From assembly GCA_905250025.1 (NCBI GenBank), contig CAJNOJ010000306.1, positions 52,463-116,462 on the forward strand: 64,000 nt of DNA, read 5' to 3'. The number at the start of each line of letters is the position of its first letter. Within the stretch, counting starts at the first letter, position 1. Position numbers and translations under genes: made by a program. Below, one piece after another: positions 12,986 through 25,200 of the stretch. Source of the DNA: Adineta ricciae. Lineage: Eukaryota > Rotifera > Eurotatoria > Adinetida > Adinetidae. Below the pieces are notes generated by a model that saw nothing but the letters and a program-made list of their open reading frames with translations, searched no databases and was not told the DNA's origin.

Positions 12986-15900
12986 TTACCAAGCTATATC
13001 AACATTACAGAAGATGTAATTATCCGCTTGTTGCATTATTGAATCGAACCGTTCGAATAACTAGAGAAAAAAAAAGAGCGAGATATCTTCAGAGTAAATA
13101 GGTCGCATTTTCGAATTACTTCTTGTAGCCATGTTGTGTCGCCACAAATAGCACTGATTAATTCAGTGGCGTCTGCTGTCGGGTTTAGTGTTTGCAGTTC
13201 AGCAACCTGTTTTTAGAAATACCAATCGAAGTGTGTCGTGCATAAAGACACAAAAGAATTACTTTTTGTTGAGCATGACAAAACATATGGTAAACATGAT
13301 GCTTCAATTGATGCGCTGTTTGTGCTAACGCAGCGATATTTTCACAGACGAAGATTTCCTGGAATATATCAACGAATGAAAGTCATGTAAGCTATTCGTT
13401 GAATGACTTACCAATGTTTGTAATGGAGTGTCGCTCGCTTTCAAGGTATCAGCATCATATTGATTTCCATGAAAGCGTAGTGTATGTGAAACTGATTGAG
13501 ATTTATCTTCGGTTACCTAAACGAGACGCCAAGTAGCGTTAGTATGTTTATTTCTTTGGAAAAAAATTTACTTGACAGTGTAATTGGCGTTGCGGTTGGG
13601 CGATGATATCCAGTAAGGGGTATTTCGCTACAGCATACTAGGAAGATCGAACAGAAATACTTGTATCCGTTTTGAGATATAAGAAATTCTCTACCGGAAA
13701 CGTTTCGATCGTACGTCGAGACTGTATCACGTAGTTATAACGTTGTTCAAGCATTTCATCGATCAATCGAATATAAGTTGCATATTCATCTAAAAGTCTC
13801 TTCGTTTGCAAAGATTCCTACGATTGAAAATGAATGTTTACCAGTGTTAGCTTTTATTCTTGGTAACACGTCAGCATCGTACACATGATTAACTAGTACT
13901 TGCGCATAAACATCATGTTGAATACGTACTGCACTCATATGGCCATGAATTCTAAGATCGATAATATGTGATCTATTCGTAGACGAATGCTTGAAATACC
14001 CTACTTGAGTTTGATTGGATGGGAATCACTGGCTATACGAACGACTTCTTGGTTATTATGTAAACCTTTTAGTTCACATTTAAGTGGAACATAATCTTCC
14101 AGAACATTCGTATAGAACATTCCCTAAAAATAGATCGTATTGAATAGATCTAGATGCGTTGAGGGTTTACTTCATCTGTAGCTTCCCAAGCAATTTCCGA
14201 ATCGGCAAGTACTGTGTCGTATTTTAGTAAAAGAGTTTTCGTATGAACTTTCCAGATGGGAAAATGAAGTAGATTAAGAAAATGTCCCTTATACAGTAGA
14301 AATTGACCGATTTCGAATGGAATTTCTGGACCCATTTCTGTCACTAAATTTAGAATGAGGTATTATTCGTATAGAAGAATTTACCTGACGTATTTCTTAC
14401 CCTCTTCAGTGAATTGTTGTCCGCCTGCAGCTGCCGTTACTGTTTGATTTGGTGCTGCTACTGTATCAGTCGACATGTCTGATTGTTTACCATCTATCGA
14501 TGTATCTTGTTGAATTCGTTCGTTCACTGCTTGTTGTTGGTGTTGCTGTAGTGCAGCATTGGCTAATTGTAATTGTTCATTTTTAAGATCGTATAGAGCA
14601 GCTGCTGCACGAGATGGACGATCAATATCCATCATATACGATGATGAACTAATCGAGTGAAATGAGAACTGAATAAGTTTACTTTCTGCAGAGATTGACT
14701 TACTTTGTAGTTGTGGGTTGATAGATGCTTTCGTTCGTCGTATTTAGATCTGAAAACATTCGAACAAAATATTTGAGAGAAAAGAAGGAGTATAACTGAT
14801 TACTGGAACTAGTTGCACCGAAATTGGTTTTCGATATAGCTGCAGCTAGAAGTGTATCAGCCTTCTCCTAAATGATTGGTGATAATTTATAGAGAATGAT
14901 GTACATTTAAATCATACTGTACCTTTTCACTCTGTATTCGACTAGGATCTGCTGTTGCTAATAAATCATTCGAAAGATAGGCTGCCGTGCTCTGGCTGGC
15001 TTGTTGTTGTTGTTGTTGTCCTTGCACCATTTCATTCAACTGACTAAGTATTGCCGCCGCTGATGCTGTAGCTGGCTCAATGCCTTCAGTGCCACTGGTC
15101 GGCTGTGTTACTGTCAATGCTCCAGCACCTAATTGATCAATCAAATGTTGTGGTAATGTAATCGTTGTCTAAAATAGATGTAAACAACGATGTGATATAG
15201 TGAGAAAAACTATGCTGTATTCTTACAGTAGTATTAAGAACATTTGATTGGGCATTGCGAAATAAACCGGATAATGCATTTAGATTCTGCTGTTGGGCGT
15301 TCGGTGTGAGGGTTATTGTCTGAGGTAGGAATGTAGTCGATTGATTGTTCGCTGTTGCGGGCAGATTTTTTAGTAGAGGATTTATTTTAACTCCTTTACT
15401 ATCATCATACAGTGGTCGACCAATAACCATAATTTCTTCGATACGTGATTCATCGTTGACCATATATGTTTGATAACCCATGGTACCGGTTGGTTGACCC
15501 AATGAACTTAAGACAATACCAGCATTGACTGCACCGATATAAACATTATCTTTCGGTTTACGCATAACAGATTCATTGGCAAGAGTTTCGAGAGATGACA
15601 TCTTTTCTCCGGCAAGGAATTTTAGAAAAGCATTCTGAAAGGAATTCTCTTTAGGATCGTAATGAATTTCAACTAGACGAGAAAGAATTAGTGGAAAATT
15701 GATAGAAATGCATCGTTCCTACTTGGTTTTCGTTTTGGTGGTGGAGCTGTTACACGTTGTACAGATTCTTCAACATTTTGTACATGAAAAGCATTCGCAT
15801 TGACCTGTAATTTCAAAAATGCATCGAACATATCCACAAGTATGCACTCTTACTTTGCTTTGAAACGATTGTTTATGTTGTACGATCGATGGATTCATAG

Positions 15901-16594
15901 TAGCAGGTGCTATCGGTTTGAGTGTCGGTTTGGGTTGAATCGGCACTGGTGTTGACACAACTGGCGGTAGGTGAGTTGTTTGAATTGTAGGCATCGAAGC
16001 AATTTGTAAGATTTGATGTTGTAGACTAGTTGGTACCTGGGCGACTTGCTGCTCAGGATAGTGAGAAAAAAGAGAACCTATGCGTAAAATCCAGTATTAT
16101 GAAATGTTTGATCTGTGTTTGTTGATCAGTTCAAATCAGTTAAGTAGTAGTAGTAGTAGTGTGTAATATGTTTTATTCATGAAATATGTCATCTATCCGT
16201 TCTTGTTTATAACATCATCATTTTTGAACTGATCGATGTTCAGAATAACTTACCATCTTGTAACAGTGCATTAATATCTTGATCTTTATCGATGATAACA
16301 TCTACAATAACATGAATGAAAGTTTATTTTCAAAGTGCATCACCTCAGCAAGTCTATTCCCGTACATTGATCTTGTCCTTGATCATCTGTTATGATCAAA
16401 ATCTGTTGGTTTTCTGTGATTTGATTTTGTAATTGATTGATTATTTCAGCTTGAGTGGTCGTATCTTGTATGATAACTACATCATTATTTCCAATAGTTG
16501 TTGTTGGTAAAACGTTGCCGGCTGTTTGCAATACAGCGCCTGATAATACCTGTGCAGCACCGACCGTTGTTAACGGAACGATGTTACTGAACAT
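12986..16594 (-). CDS. Gln/Pro-rich nuclear protein, possibly QSER1/PRR12 (DUF4211)-like
   Basis: Roughly sixteen small exons with introns of about 45-65 nt; most are too short to stand out as open frames. Start at 16594 (MFSNIVPLTTVGAAQVLSGA). The N-terminal half is Q/T/A-rich, including a run of six Gln near 15005-15022 and a PPPKRKPS patch resembling a nuclear signal. A segment follows, EIHYDPKENSFQNAFLKFLA, then the conserved-looking block at 14343-14000 (PFEIGQFLLYKGHFLNLLHF, FPIWKVHTKTLLLKYD, MFYTNVLEDYVPLKCELKGL). After that comes RLLDEYATYIRLIDEMLEQR, and the helical end ADATELISAICGDTTWLQE, LFERFDSIMQQADNYIF, stop at 12986. The order Q-rich region, 'GQFLL-K...P-W-V...LL-KY', then 'L...FD...QQA...I' reminds me of the C-terminal domain of QSER1/PRR12. 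That is from memory and tentative. It is most likely a chromatin or transcription factor. Confidence 0.6.
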
Positions 16595-17023
16595 AGTGTA
16601 TGAAAAACAAACGAAGCTATGGACGAAGAAATCTAGAACGAATCGTATTCTAGTATTATTTTCGTCACAATCGAAATGTTTGCTTTTTTTTCTATTTGAC
16701 ACAAAGAACGAATGAAATTTTTGATTTGAAGATACATTTGTTCAATGAAATGAAAACGCTCGTTGTCAACAGAGGACGCTAGAGCACAATTTACACACGT
16801 TGATCGTTTTTACATCTTGTACACGAAAAACAAAACAATAGCAATCCGTGACGAAAATATTTATTAATCTACGGTTAACCGTGTAGACCGTTTTCTTCTT
16901 TATATGTGCAATAAAAAACGCGAAGAAATAAAAATATATTTTGAAAAAGAAGAAAAAATTGTCTAAAATATAATCATTGCTGGATTAAATACTGAGAGAA
17001 AAGAGAAGTTGTCAGAGATGTGT
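16595..17023. other. Intergenic, no feature seen
   Basis: Upstream of the Q-rich gene and downstream of the mitochondrial protein gene. It is AT-rich, with an AATAAA-like run on the minus strand near 16905-16945. A plus-strand frame at 16455-16715 is antisense shadow. Confidence 0.4.
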
Positions 17024-17950
17024 TCATTTCTTCTTGGCATCTTTTGCAACATCTTCGACAAGTTTCTTCGCTTCTTCGCCTTTCTTCTTTAACAAGTCTT
17101 GCGCTTGCTTGATGGTTTGTTTATTGACATTGTTGTCTTTGAAGATGTTGGCCAATTCAGTTCCTGTCTCTTTGACGAGTTTCTTCACTTCGGGTTTCTT
17201 GTCTTTCGCTTTCTCGGCGACGTCCTTCAAATTCTTGTATTGCTCGGAGACTTTATCGCGAAGTTCGGCATTTTCCGAGACTAATTTGTTGAATGCATCA
17301 CCGCCGACATCACCAGCAAGGTCTTGAATTTGTTTGACACGTTTTTGAAGGATGTCCACTGCTTTACCAGCTGTTTTAGGATCCAAACCACCTTCTTTGG
17401 ATAGTTTTTCGAAATCATTGTATGTTTCTTCGAAAACTTTCTTGACTTCATCACCATGTTCTTTAGTAATTTCTTCGACTTGGTCGAAAATTCTACCGAG
17501 AAAAGGTGCCGAGCCAGGAATCAAAGTAGCACTCGCTGATCGTAAGTATTTCAATGTCTCAGTCGAGTCACCAGCCTTGTCTTTGACAGTTTCTTTCAAT
17601 TTTTCTGCTTGTTTGACACCTTCTTGCGCAGTATTTACAAGTTGACGTGTACCACTAAATTGATACCATGCGAGACCTACAAATCGATAAAATCCAATCG
17701 ATTACATCTTGCAACACAATGTTTACCTCCGAGAAGAGTGACAAGACCACCAGCAATTCCAGCTGTCAAGTTTGATCCCTGACTTGCTTGGTTAGCTTTG
17801 GCTTGTGAGGATTGCTGTGAAAGAAAGAAGTTATTCAGACTAGTTAATGAATATCAAGAAATATACCCAACGATAAGGAGCGATTGATCGAATACTAGGG
17901 TTGATACGAGTAGCTCGTACGATAGCATTGAATGCGAGACGATTCATCAT
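17024..17950 (-). CDS. Mitochondrial single-pass protein with long amphipathic helices (fungal-type family)
   Basis: Three exons. Start at 17950 (MMNRLAFNAIVRATRINPSI): Arg-rich, no acidic residues, a typical mitochondrial presequence. Exon 2 carries QSSQAKANQASQGSNL and then a membrane segment, TAGIAGGLVTLLGG continuing LAWYQFSG in exon 3. The rest, about 215 residues, is Lys/Glu-rich amphipathic helix: LRSASATLIPGSAPFLGRIF, ITKEHGDEVKKVFEETYNDF and so on, ending in KKK. It resembles LEA-like or apolipoprotein-like helices. The order presequence, GGLV...G..WY.FSG, 'IPG...', 'HGDEV...' and Lys-rich helix matches a family I know from ascomycete and basidiomycete mitochondria and not from other animals. 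Function is unknown; possibly inner-membrane organisation or stress protection. Horizontal transfer is an inference. Confidence 0.7.
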
Positions 17951-18277
17951 TGTTGATTAAGACTAAGACTGATGTTCGAATACACGGACTGAAAAAGAAG
18001 ATGAAGAATGGTAAATATTTGATTTCGAGCTTGCGAAGCCTCCGTTGCGAAAGAAAAATCACCGATTGGCGCGTGAATAGACCAATTCATAATTAAGCGT
18101 ACTCGATCATCAATCGTTTGATCTGATTGCTATGAATATGAATATCTTTCGAAAAGCATTTGATGCTTAATTGAATCTTTCCTGATAATCACGACACGTT
18201 TACGTATGGATCAGTTAAATTTATTTTCGATAAAAGCAACTACATAAAAGTACAGTTTGAAGATGTGTCTGCCAGTT

Positions 18278-19161
18278 TTAAATATCATCCCATGTTAAGG
18301 GTAGCTTTTTATCCGTTGATCGACTCGCATTTGATGTATTTAAATCGTCCCATGTCAATGGGATGACGCCTTCGATTACCTTGATCGAGTCAGCTGCACT
18401 ATTTTCAGTAATCAGTCGACAGAATTGAGATAATTTGACTGGATCAATTGAAATGCCGCTGAGTTCAATTGTTATACCGAAACTTGTCTTGTATTGACTT
18501 CGAAATAAGAACGACGTTTCGTGTTCGCAAACTAAATGTGCATAAACATATGCGTGTATGTTCATTTTGGTCAATGGCTCGTCAGTGATATACGTATTAT
18601 TAAAACGAACAATAGCTGATGAATTCTGATGATTTCTACCCCAACTAGGACATTGATCAAGACATTTCGTTGCAATTTCTTTGGCCAGTTTGCCTGGCGA
18701 CACTTCTGTGATATTCCGTTCACGAAACATCTTTTTGATCGCATCACGTAAATGACTACGAAGCGTAGACCATTCGCGATTATAGTCAAAACCGTGAGTA
18801 TTAAACCATAGTTCACTATTATATGATGACTCTTTGTCCGATGCATATTTCGATGATGATTTCGCTCGAAGGCTCATACTTCGCTGTGCACCTTCGGACG
18901 TATGTAATTTTTTGGTGATTGAATCTGGTGCTTCTTTCGGTATTTCTTGCCATTCTATACGATAATGATGATTAGGACAAGAACATGTATGTTTTCAGAG
19001 ATGATACACTTACCACATTCGGCTTTCTTTGATATGGACTTTGGTTCGAAATATTTCAACAATGTTCCAGGAATACGATTGAATACTTCGATCGTCTTCG
19101 CGTGAATCTCCTGTGGTATGAATGGAAGGATTTCATTGACCGTACTTGAAAACATGGACAT
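18278..19161 (-). CDS. Orphan family protein, paralogue 1 (C-terminal LTWDDL/LTWDDI)
   Basis: Two exons. Exon 1 runs 19161 to about 19013 and ends KAEC-E; an intron of about 60 nt leads to exon 2, beginning WQEIPKEAP. The start MSMFSSTVNE was chosen because it aligns residue for residue with the neighbouring plus-strand paralogue up to the shared EVFNRIPGTLLKYFE / EIFNRIPGTLLKFLD. Shared blocks: 'LR..IK..FR..N.TE..P', 'SWG/SWAKP...S.IVR...Y', 'K.HAYVY.H', 'FGITIELSGISID' / 'YDLSIELTGISID', and a C-terminal L-T-W-[DN]-D-[LI]. This copy has the C-terminal motif twice, as LTWDDL then 16 residues and LTWDDI. It has an extra Ser-rich linker of about 40 residues near residue 60-100. I recognise no family. 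A possible acceptor at 19190 upstream of the ATG may mark a 5' exon or trans-splice site. Confidence 0.75.
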
Positions 19162-19697
19162 GTCGATTGTTGATAGATGTTTTCGTAATGTCTGAAAGAA
19201 CATACTTGATTCTAGTATTAAAAAAAATCAATTTAGTTCCACTTACGATCGACGTTGCGTACGTTTTAACGCTCGTATGACGATCAAAGGTAAAATTTAT
19301 ACATATACGTGCCACAAACAAATTGATGATATGCGGGTTTTTATTTTTCTCGACGAGAGATAATGACACGACTGACTTGTTTAGGAAATCAAAACACCCG
19401 TAATAAAGTTGTTTTTGGATACGGTCCATGCATCGTCACTTATTATGTCAAAACATACGATAGCCTTGAATTTTTCATGTTTTCCTGCCACACTATTCGT
19501 CCGTTATCAGCAGGAAGAGGGTAAAAGGCACAAAATCAGGTTGTTTTTGCAAACATATATATATACATACATAACTCTTACCTTTTACCTTCAGAGCAAC
19601 ATTCTGATAGAAAATATTATACAACTTCATCTTCAAGGACATATTTTTCAGGAAATACATAATATTATTTGCTTTAGAAAACAAAATCGATATCAAC
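19162..19697. promoter_or_regulatory. Shared divergent upstream region of the orphan paralogue pair
   Basis: A gap of 536 bp between the two divergently transcribed paralogues. A minus-strand open frame (19429-19190) could splice in phase onto paralogue 1 as an extra N-terminal exon, but paralogue 2 has no counterpart, so I did not include it. (TA)n/TATATATA occurs near 19555-19570 on the paralogue 2 side. Confidence 0.35.
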
Positions 19698-20333
19698 ATG
19701 GCACTAGTTTTGTACACTGGCAACGAACTGGTTAGTTTATTTTCTCCTGAAGTTCGCGAGAAAGGAATGGAGATTTTTAACCGTATACCTGGTACCTTAT
19801 TGAAATTCTTGGATGAGAAGAAGATCATTAAAAAAGTCTTGTTCAAAGATGACATATTGGCTATCGGAAAAATCATGGGTACTGAAAAACAGAAAGATTT
19901 GAATAACTTTAAAAAAAGTCTACGTGATTCGATCAAAGCACGTTTCCGACAATCGAATGTGACTGAAATTCAACCGGAGGATTTCAGTGAAGATATTACC
20001 GCGCATTACCGTGATCAATCAAGGTCATGGGCTAAACCAGGTGAAAAATTGTCAACAATCGTTCGATACACGAAAGAATATCAAGTGAAGAATCTTCAAC
20101 AATGGACGAAAGTTCATGCGTATGTGTACATACATATCATCGAAGAATGTGAAAACAATTGGTTCGGAAACAATAATTATAAATTCGGATATGATTTATC
20201 AATTGAATTAACTGGAATCTCGATCGATACTGCCAAAGCATTAAAATTTAGTCAATTAGTTGCTCAAGGAACAGTCTTAGATTCGATTCGAGCAATAGAA
20301 GCACAGACAACGTTAACATGGAACGATTTGTAA
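19698..20333 (+). CDS. Orphan family protein, paralogue 2 (C-terminal LTWNDL)
   Basis: Single exon of 211 codons, start ATG at 19698 (MALVLYTGNELVSLFSPEVR). It is the diverging paralogue of the gene at 18278-19161. Both share the N-terminal EIFNRIPGTLLKFLD block, the central helical block with HAYVYIHIIEECE, the strand-like YDLSIELTGISIDTAKALKF and the terminal TTLTWNDL. There is no signal peptide or membrane segment, so a cytosolic protein is likely. It lacks the Ser-rich linker and the second C-terminal motif of its partner, and has no intron where the partner has one. AATAAA follows the stop after one base. Function and family are unknown to me; the conserved last residues suggest a short peptide docking motif. 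Confidence 0.8.
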   Translation: MALVLYTGNELVSLFSPEVREKGMEIFNRIPGTLLKFLDEKKIIKKVLFKDDILAIGKIMGTEKQKDLNNFKKSLRDSIKARFRQSNVTEIQPEDFSEDITAHYRDQSRSWAKPGEKLSTIVRYTKEYQVKNLQQWTKVHAYVYIHIIEECENNWFGNNNYKFGYDLSIELTGISIDTAKALKFSQLVAQGTVLDSIRAIEAQTTLTWNDL

Positions 20334-20334
20334 A

Positions 20335-20340
20335 AATAAA
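20335..20340 (+). terminator. Poly(A) signal of orphan paralogue 2
   Basis: AATAAA begins two bases after the stop codon TAA (20331-20333), implying a very short 3' UTR. Confidence 0.5.
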
Positions 20341-20823
20341 GCGACATTTCATCAAGATTGCGATTTTATACATAGTCTTTTCTTTTTCCGGAACACAGCA
20401 TTCCCGTATTAGTCTTTTCTTTCGGTTTTATTTCATTCGTATTGCTTTGTAGAATAAAACAAAAATATCACTATTGAATATGATTATTAACACGTAATGT
20501 ATCAGTGAAATGAGTTTCCAAGAAAGTCGTAATTGAATCAAACTGTTACATATGTAGGTAATTTCGAAGGCGTATCTATCTGTCGATACGCATCGCGATA
20601 TAGGTATGAAAGAAGGTATGAGTGAAGAATATGACGTAATATCCTTTCATATATATTCTGACCTCATTGTCGAACCTTTGAACTCGAACAGGCGTGTGAG
20701 ATGGTGGTAAGTGTGTAGCAAAGATGTTCACGGAGATGGATTTCATACTTTGTTTTCGTACGTTCTTCTTTTTTTTTTATTACTTTTCGTATCTTGAAAG
20801 CAACAAACAACAAAACAAAAGGC
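20341..20823. other. Intergenic
   Basis: Region between paralogue 2 and the artefactual RPS23 repeat. It contains a long T run at 20769-20778 and TTTATT at 20777-20782, a possible poly(A) signal for the minus-strand RPS23 gene. No gene seen. Confidence 0.4.
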
Positions 20824-21044
<221 letters not shown>

Positions 21045-21045
21045 N

Positions 21046-21684
<639 letters not shown>

Positions 21685-22242
21685 TGATTAGAGATGACGT
21701 CAAGAACCTAGTTGTTATCTAGAAAGACAGATCGGTTAGTTAAAATACTGAACTATTTTACTAAAAGAAAATTTCGTAAATAAAAACTTTTTTTCTACTT
21801 CTCTTGTTTATTTATAAAAACGAAGCAATCAAAATGTTCGATTGTACTCGACTTGGAGGTCCGTATAGATGTCGCCTGAATCATATTTATCCCGATAGTT
21901 GCATTTGATTAGTCGAAGATTTCTATCAAAAGATTATCCATTCGAACAAAAATTCAATTCTTTCAACCGTCGAATATTGACTTTCAGTTTTGTTTTTTTT
22001 CTTTTTGCTAATACTAACAAACTTGACTTTGTCAGGGCTTCTTATCAGTAGTCTATACCAGACACTTTTATATATAATAAATTTTTGCCTTTTTTCTCTT
22101 TCTTTCGTTCTTCTGTTTTCTTTTTCTCAAGTAACCCCGAATATGTAAACACGCTGCTCAGAGTGCGAACATTTCGATGTTTTAGATGGAGATGAGTTTT
22201 GTGATATAATGTAAATAAACTTTATTTCGTCTGGCACATAAC
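21685..22242. promoter_or_regulatory. Bidirectional upstream region RPS23 / ZFAND4
   Basis: 558 bp between two start codons on opposite strands, so both promoters must lie here or overlap. The middle is pyrimidine-rich on the plus strand (21985-22125), as is common upstream of ribosomal protein genes. TATATAATAAA occurs at about 22071-22081. No further motif is certain. Confidence 0.5.
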
Positions 22243-25200
22243 ATGGTACCAATTAATCAGACGTCATTGTCATCATCATCATTGTCGCGAACATTAATAC
22301 CAATTAATGTCGAAACATTAGCTGGAACGTCATTTGAGTTATTCGTTTCACCTTACGAACAAATTCAATCAATCAAACAGAAAATCGAACGACGAGAATG
22401 CATACCAAGTTCGCATCAACATTTAGTTTTCAAATCGAATGAACTTGAAGATGAACTATGTTTGAACGATTACAATATCGAAGCTGGTACGACCATCAAA
22501 CTTGTCTTAGCCATGCGCGGTGGACCTGTTAATACAAAACGTGTCCCGATCGAAGATAATCTCATCCGAGATATGTCTGAATTCATTGAAAATAGTCGAG
22601 ATGATTGTGATTTAATCCCATCATCGTCATCATCGAACAAAAACGTTACATTTCTTGTCTTACGTGATGGTGATCAGTTCAATTTTTTTCAAGTTATCGA
22701 TCGAGGTGATGGAACACTCTCGCCTCTATCAACTTCGATGNGTGGACCTGTTAATACAAAACGTGTCCCGATCGAAGATAATCTCATCCGAGATATGTCT
22801 GAATTCATTGAAAATAGTCGAGATGATTGTGATTTAATCCCATCATCGTCATCATCGAACAAAAACGTTACATTTCTTGTCTTACGTGATGGTGATCAGT
22901 TCAATTTTTTTCAAGTTATCGATCGAGGTGATGGAACACTCTCGCCTCTATCAACTTCGATGAGGTAACTTTTGCATATAAGTAGTAAAGAAGTTTTCCT
23001 AATGACAGAGATGAATGTTTCAGTGCAGCACCTATGTACAATACTCATGAGGCGTTGACGATGGGATCCGAATCCGAATACAATCAAAAGCGGCAGGACG
23101 ATGACCGGAAAACAAAACAGAAAATGGACCTAATTCGATCAAAACTAAAAACGCACGCACGAAAAGTAAGATTCTTCCTCCAAATTTTATCGCTAATCGA
23201 TTTGAGAGCGGAATTGTCAGAGGAAAAGTATTTATGAATATTATTCATTGATAATCTCTAGAGAATTCGCTTCAAAAGCAGACACTAGGTGGTTATAGAC
23301 TCAGACGACTTTCTTCATGACCTTTCGTTTTTATGATTTCCCACTTATAAGTATATGTTTATATACATCTATTTCAAGGATATTCTTCTTCCACCTCGAC
23401 CACCTTCTACCTCCAAGTCAACGAAGTCAAATCTAATACAGTATCATCATCGTCGAACGATTCCAATAGAAGCTACATCAACTGTCACACCAGCATTGAA
23501 GCAAACACAGATTCGCTCGTTGTCTTATTCATTTTCTACGAATATTTTTAATCCGTATAATTTATTATCAACAGCAAACATCAATCGAACGAATTTGTTG
23601 CACGAGGAGGACAGCGAAGATGACGATGATAGTCAAGATGAAGACGACGACGACGACGATGATGACGATGATGATGATCATGCCAATGATCGGAAATTAA
23701 CAGCAAGACAGATCTTCGCCGCAAGATCATTTTCACCACCGCTTTACTACCAGAAAAAACACCACCATCACCACCACCACCACCATCATCATCACCATCA
23801 CCATACAACGAAAAAACTGTTCAATCAGGAGACAGCAACGACAACGACAACCACGACCGATGATACAGCTGGTAGTAATACTGCTCTGGTGGATTACGTT
23901 CATCGTATGTCACCCACGATACCAATTGTATCTACGTCATCACCGAAGTATTTCAACAATTCCGATGAACCGATTAGCTCCGACGAGAAAAATGATTCAA
24001 CAAATGAAATTCTCTATCAGCACTCACATACGTCTCCGACGCTCGAATTAATCGATGACGAAACGATCTCTTCAACAAACATAACACGAAAACCGACAGC
24101 TGATCTTCACAGTCGAAATGAAACATCACTGAGTAAGCCAACGTGGACAGATGATGATGAACAGATCAATGTTTTCGATGAGTACATACCTGGTGAACGA
24201 ACATCAACAAGTCAGTCGATGACACTCTCGCAGCAAAATAACCCAACCGAAACGACAACAGTGTCGACATTACCACAGCTAGTGAAAAAATCGACCTTTC
24301 CCTCTACAACTCAACAATTCTATCATCGTCATAAACCGTCAAATTTCGACCAGACTCAATCGAATAAATCAGTACCACAACCGTTAGTACCTTTGAAATT
24401 AGCGAAATATCGACGGATATCATCGAATGTACATCTGTCAACACCGTTACAGCCTCAGACATTGATCGGTGCTACTACGACGAATTCTTCCAATGAACTC
24501 ATCAATAGTAATAATAGTACAGATCCTTTCAATGAACATTTGATGCTTAACAAGCGATTCGAAATATTGAAAACACCTGGCAAACAACAATCAACGACTC
24601 CGCTTACTGCTTCTTCATTGTCGAATGCAACTTGTCCACTTGCACCGCCACCGCCTCCTCCTTCCAAACGACATTTTGCTCAACAAAATATCAAACCTGT
24701 CGCTACGAACACAACGTCGTCTTCATCTCTCATACCCATCGATAGTACCAAAGTCACAATCGGTAAGTGCACTGGCTTCGGGAGATAAGCTCTTTATCGT
24801 CTCGATTTAGAAACAATTGGTTCCAAAACTGTCTCTGCTCTTCTTCGTCAAAATGCTACTATCGAACCTGTTGATACTTCCCGAGGTGTTGGCAAACATC
24901 TCGTATCATTGCTTACAACTGCATCGAAAGAAACAAGTTCAACAAAATCTAGTAAATCATTTCTTAATCTTTAGTTTCGACCGTGAATAATTCTTTCATT
25001 TCCTAACAGGTTATAAACAACCGTCACGTGACGCAATCGTCGACGAACGCTTCAAAGTAATTCTTTTCGAACAAACGGGATAATTCTCATTCGTTCGCTT
25101 TCATTAGTTGGATTCGAAGTTAACCACTTCTCTTTCATCGAATGTCACCGCCACGACTAGTAACAGCAGTACATGTAATCCAAATCGGTTACCTCCTGTC

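Noticed and set aside
17034-17645. Plus-strand frames with hydrophobic Ser/Phe-rich proteins opposite the mitochondrial protein gene
   Set aside because: Antisense shadows of Lys/Glu codons (AAG/GAA give CTT/TTC), a common artefact.
19190-19429. Extra N-terminal exon for orphan paralogue 1 (in phase through a GTAAGT donor at about 19245)
   Set aside because: The neighbouring paralogue aligns from the internal ATG onward and has no matching extension. The upstream protein sequence looks unconstrained.
22243-22968. Internal domain duplication in ZFAND4
   Set aside because: The repeat is exactly 221 nt, appears identical, and is split by a single N, like the RPS23 repeat. This is an assembly join.
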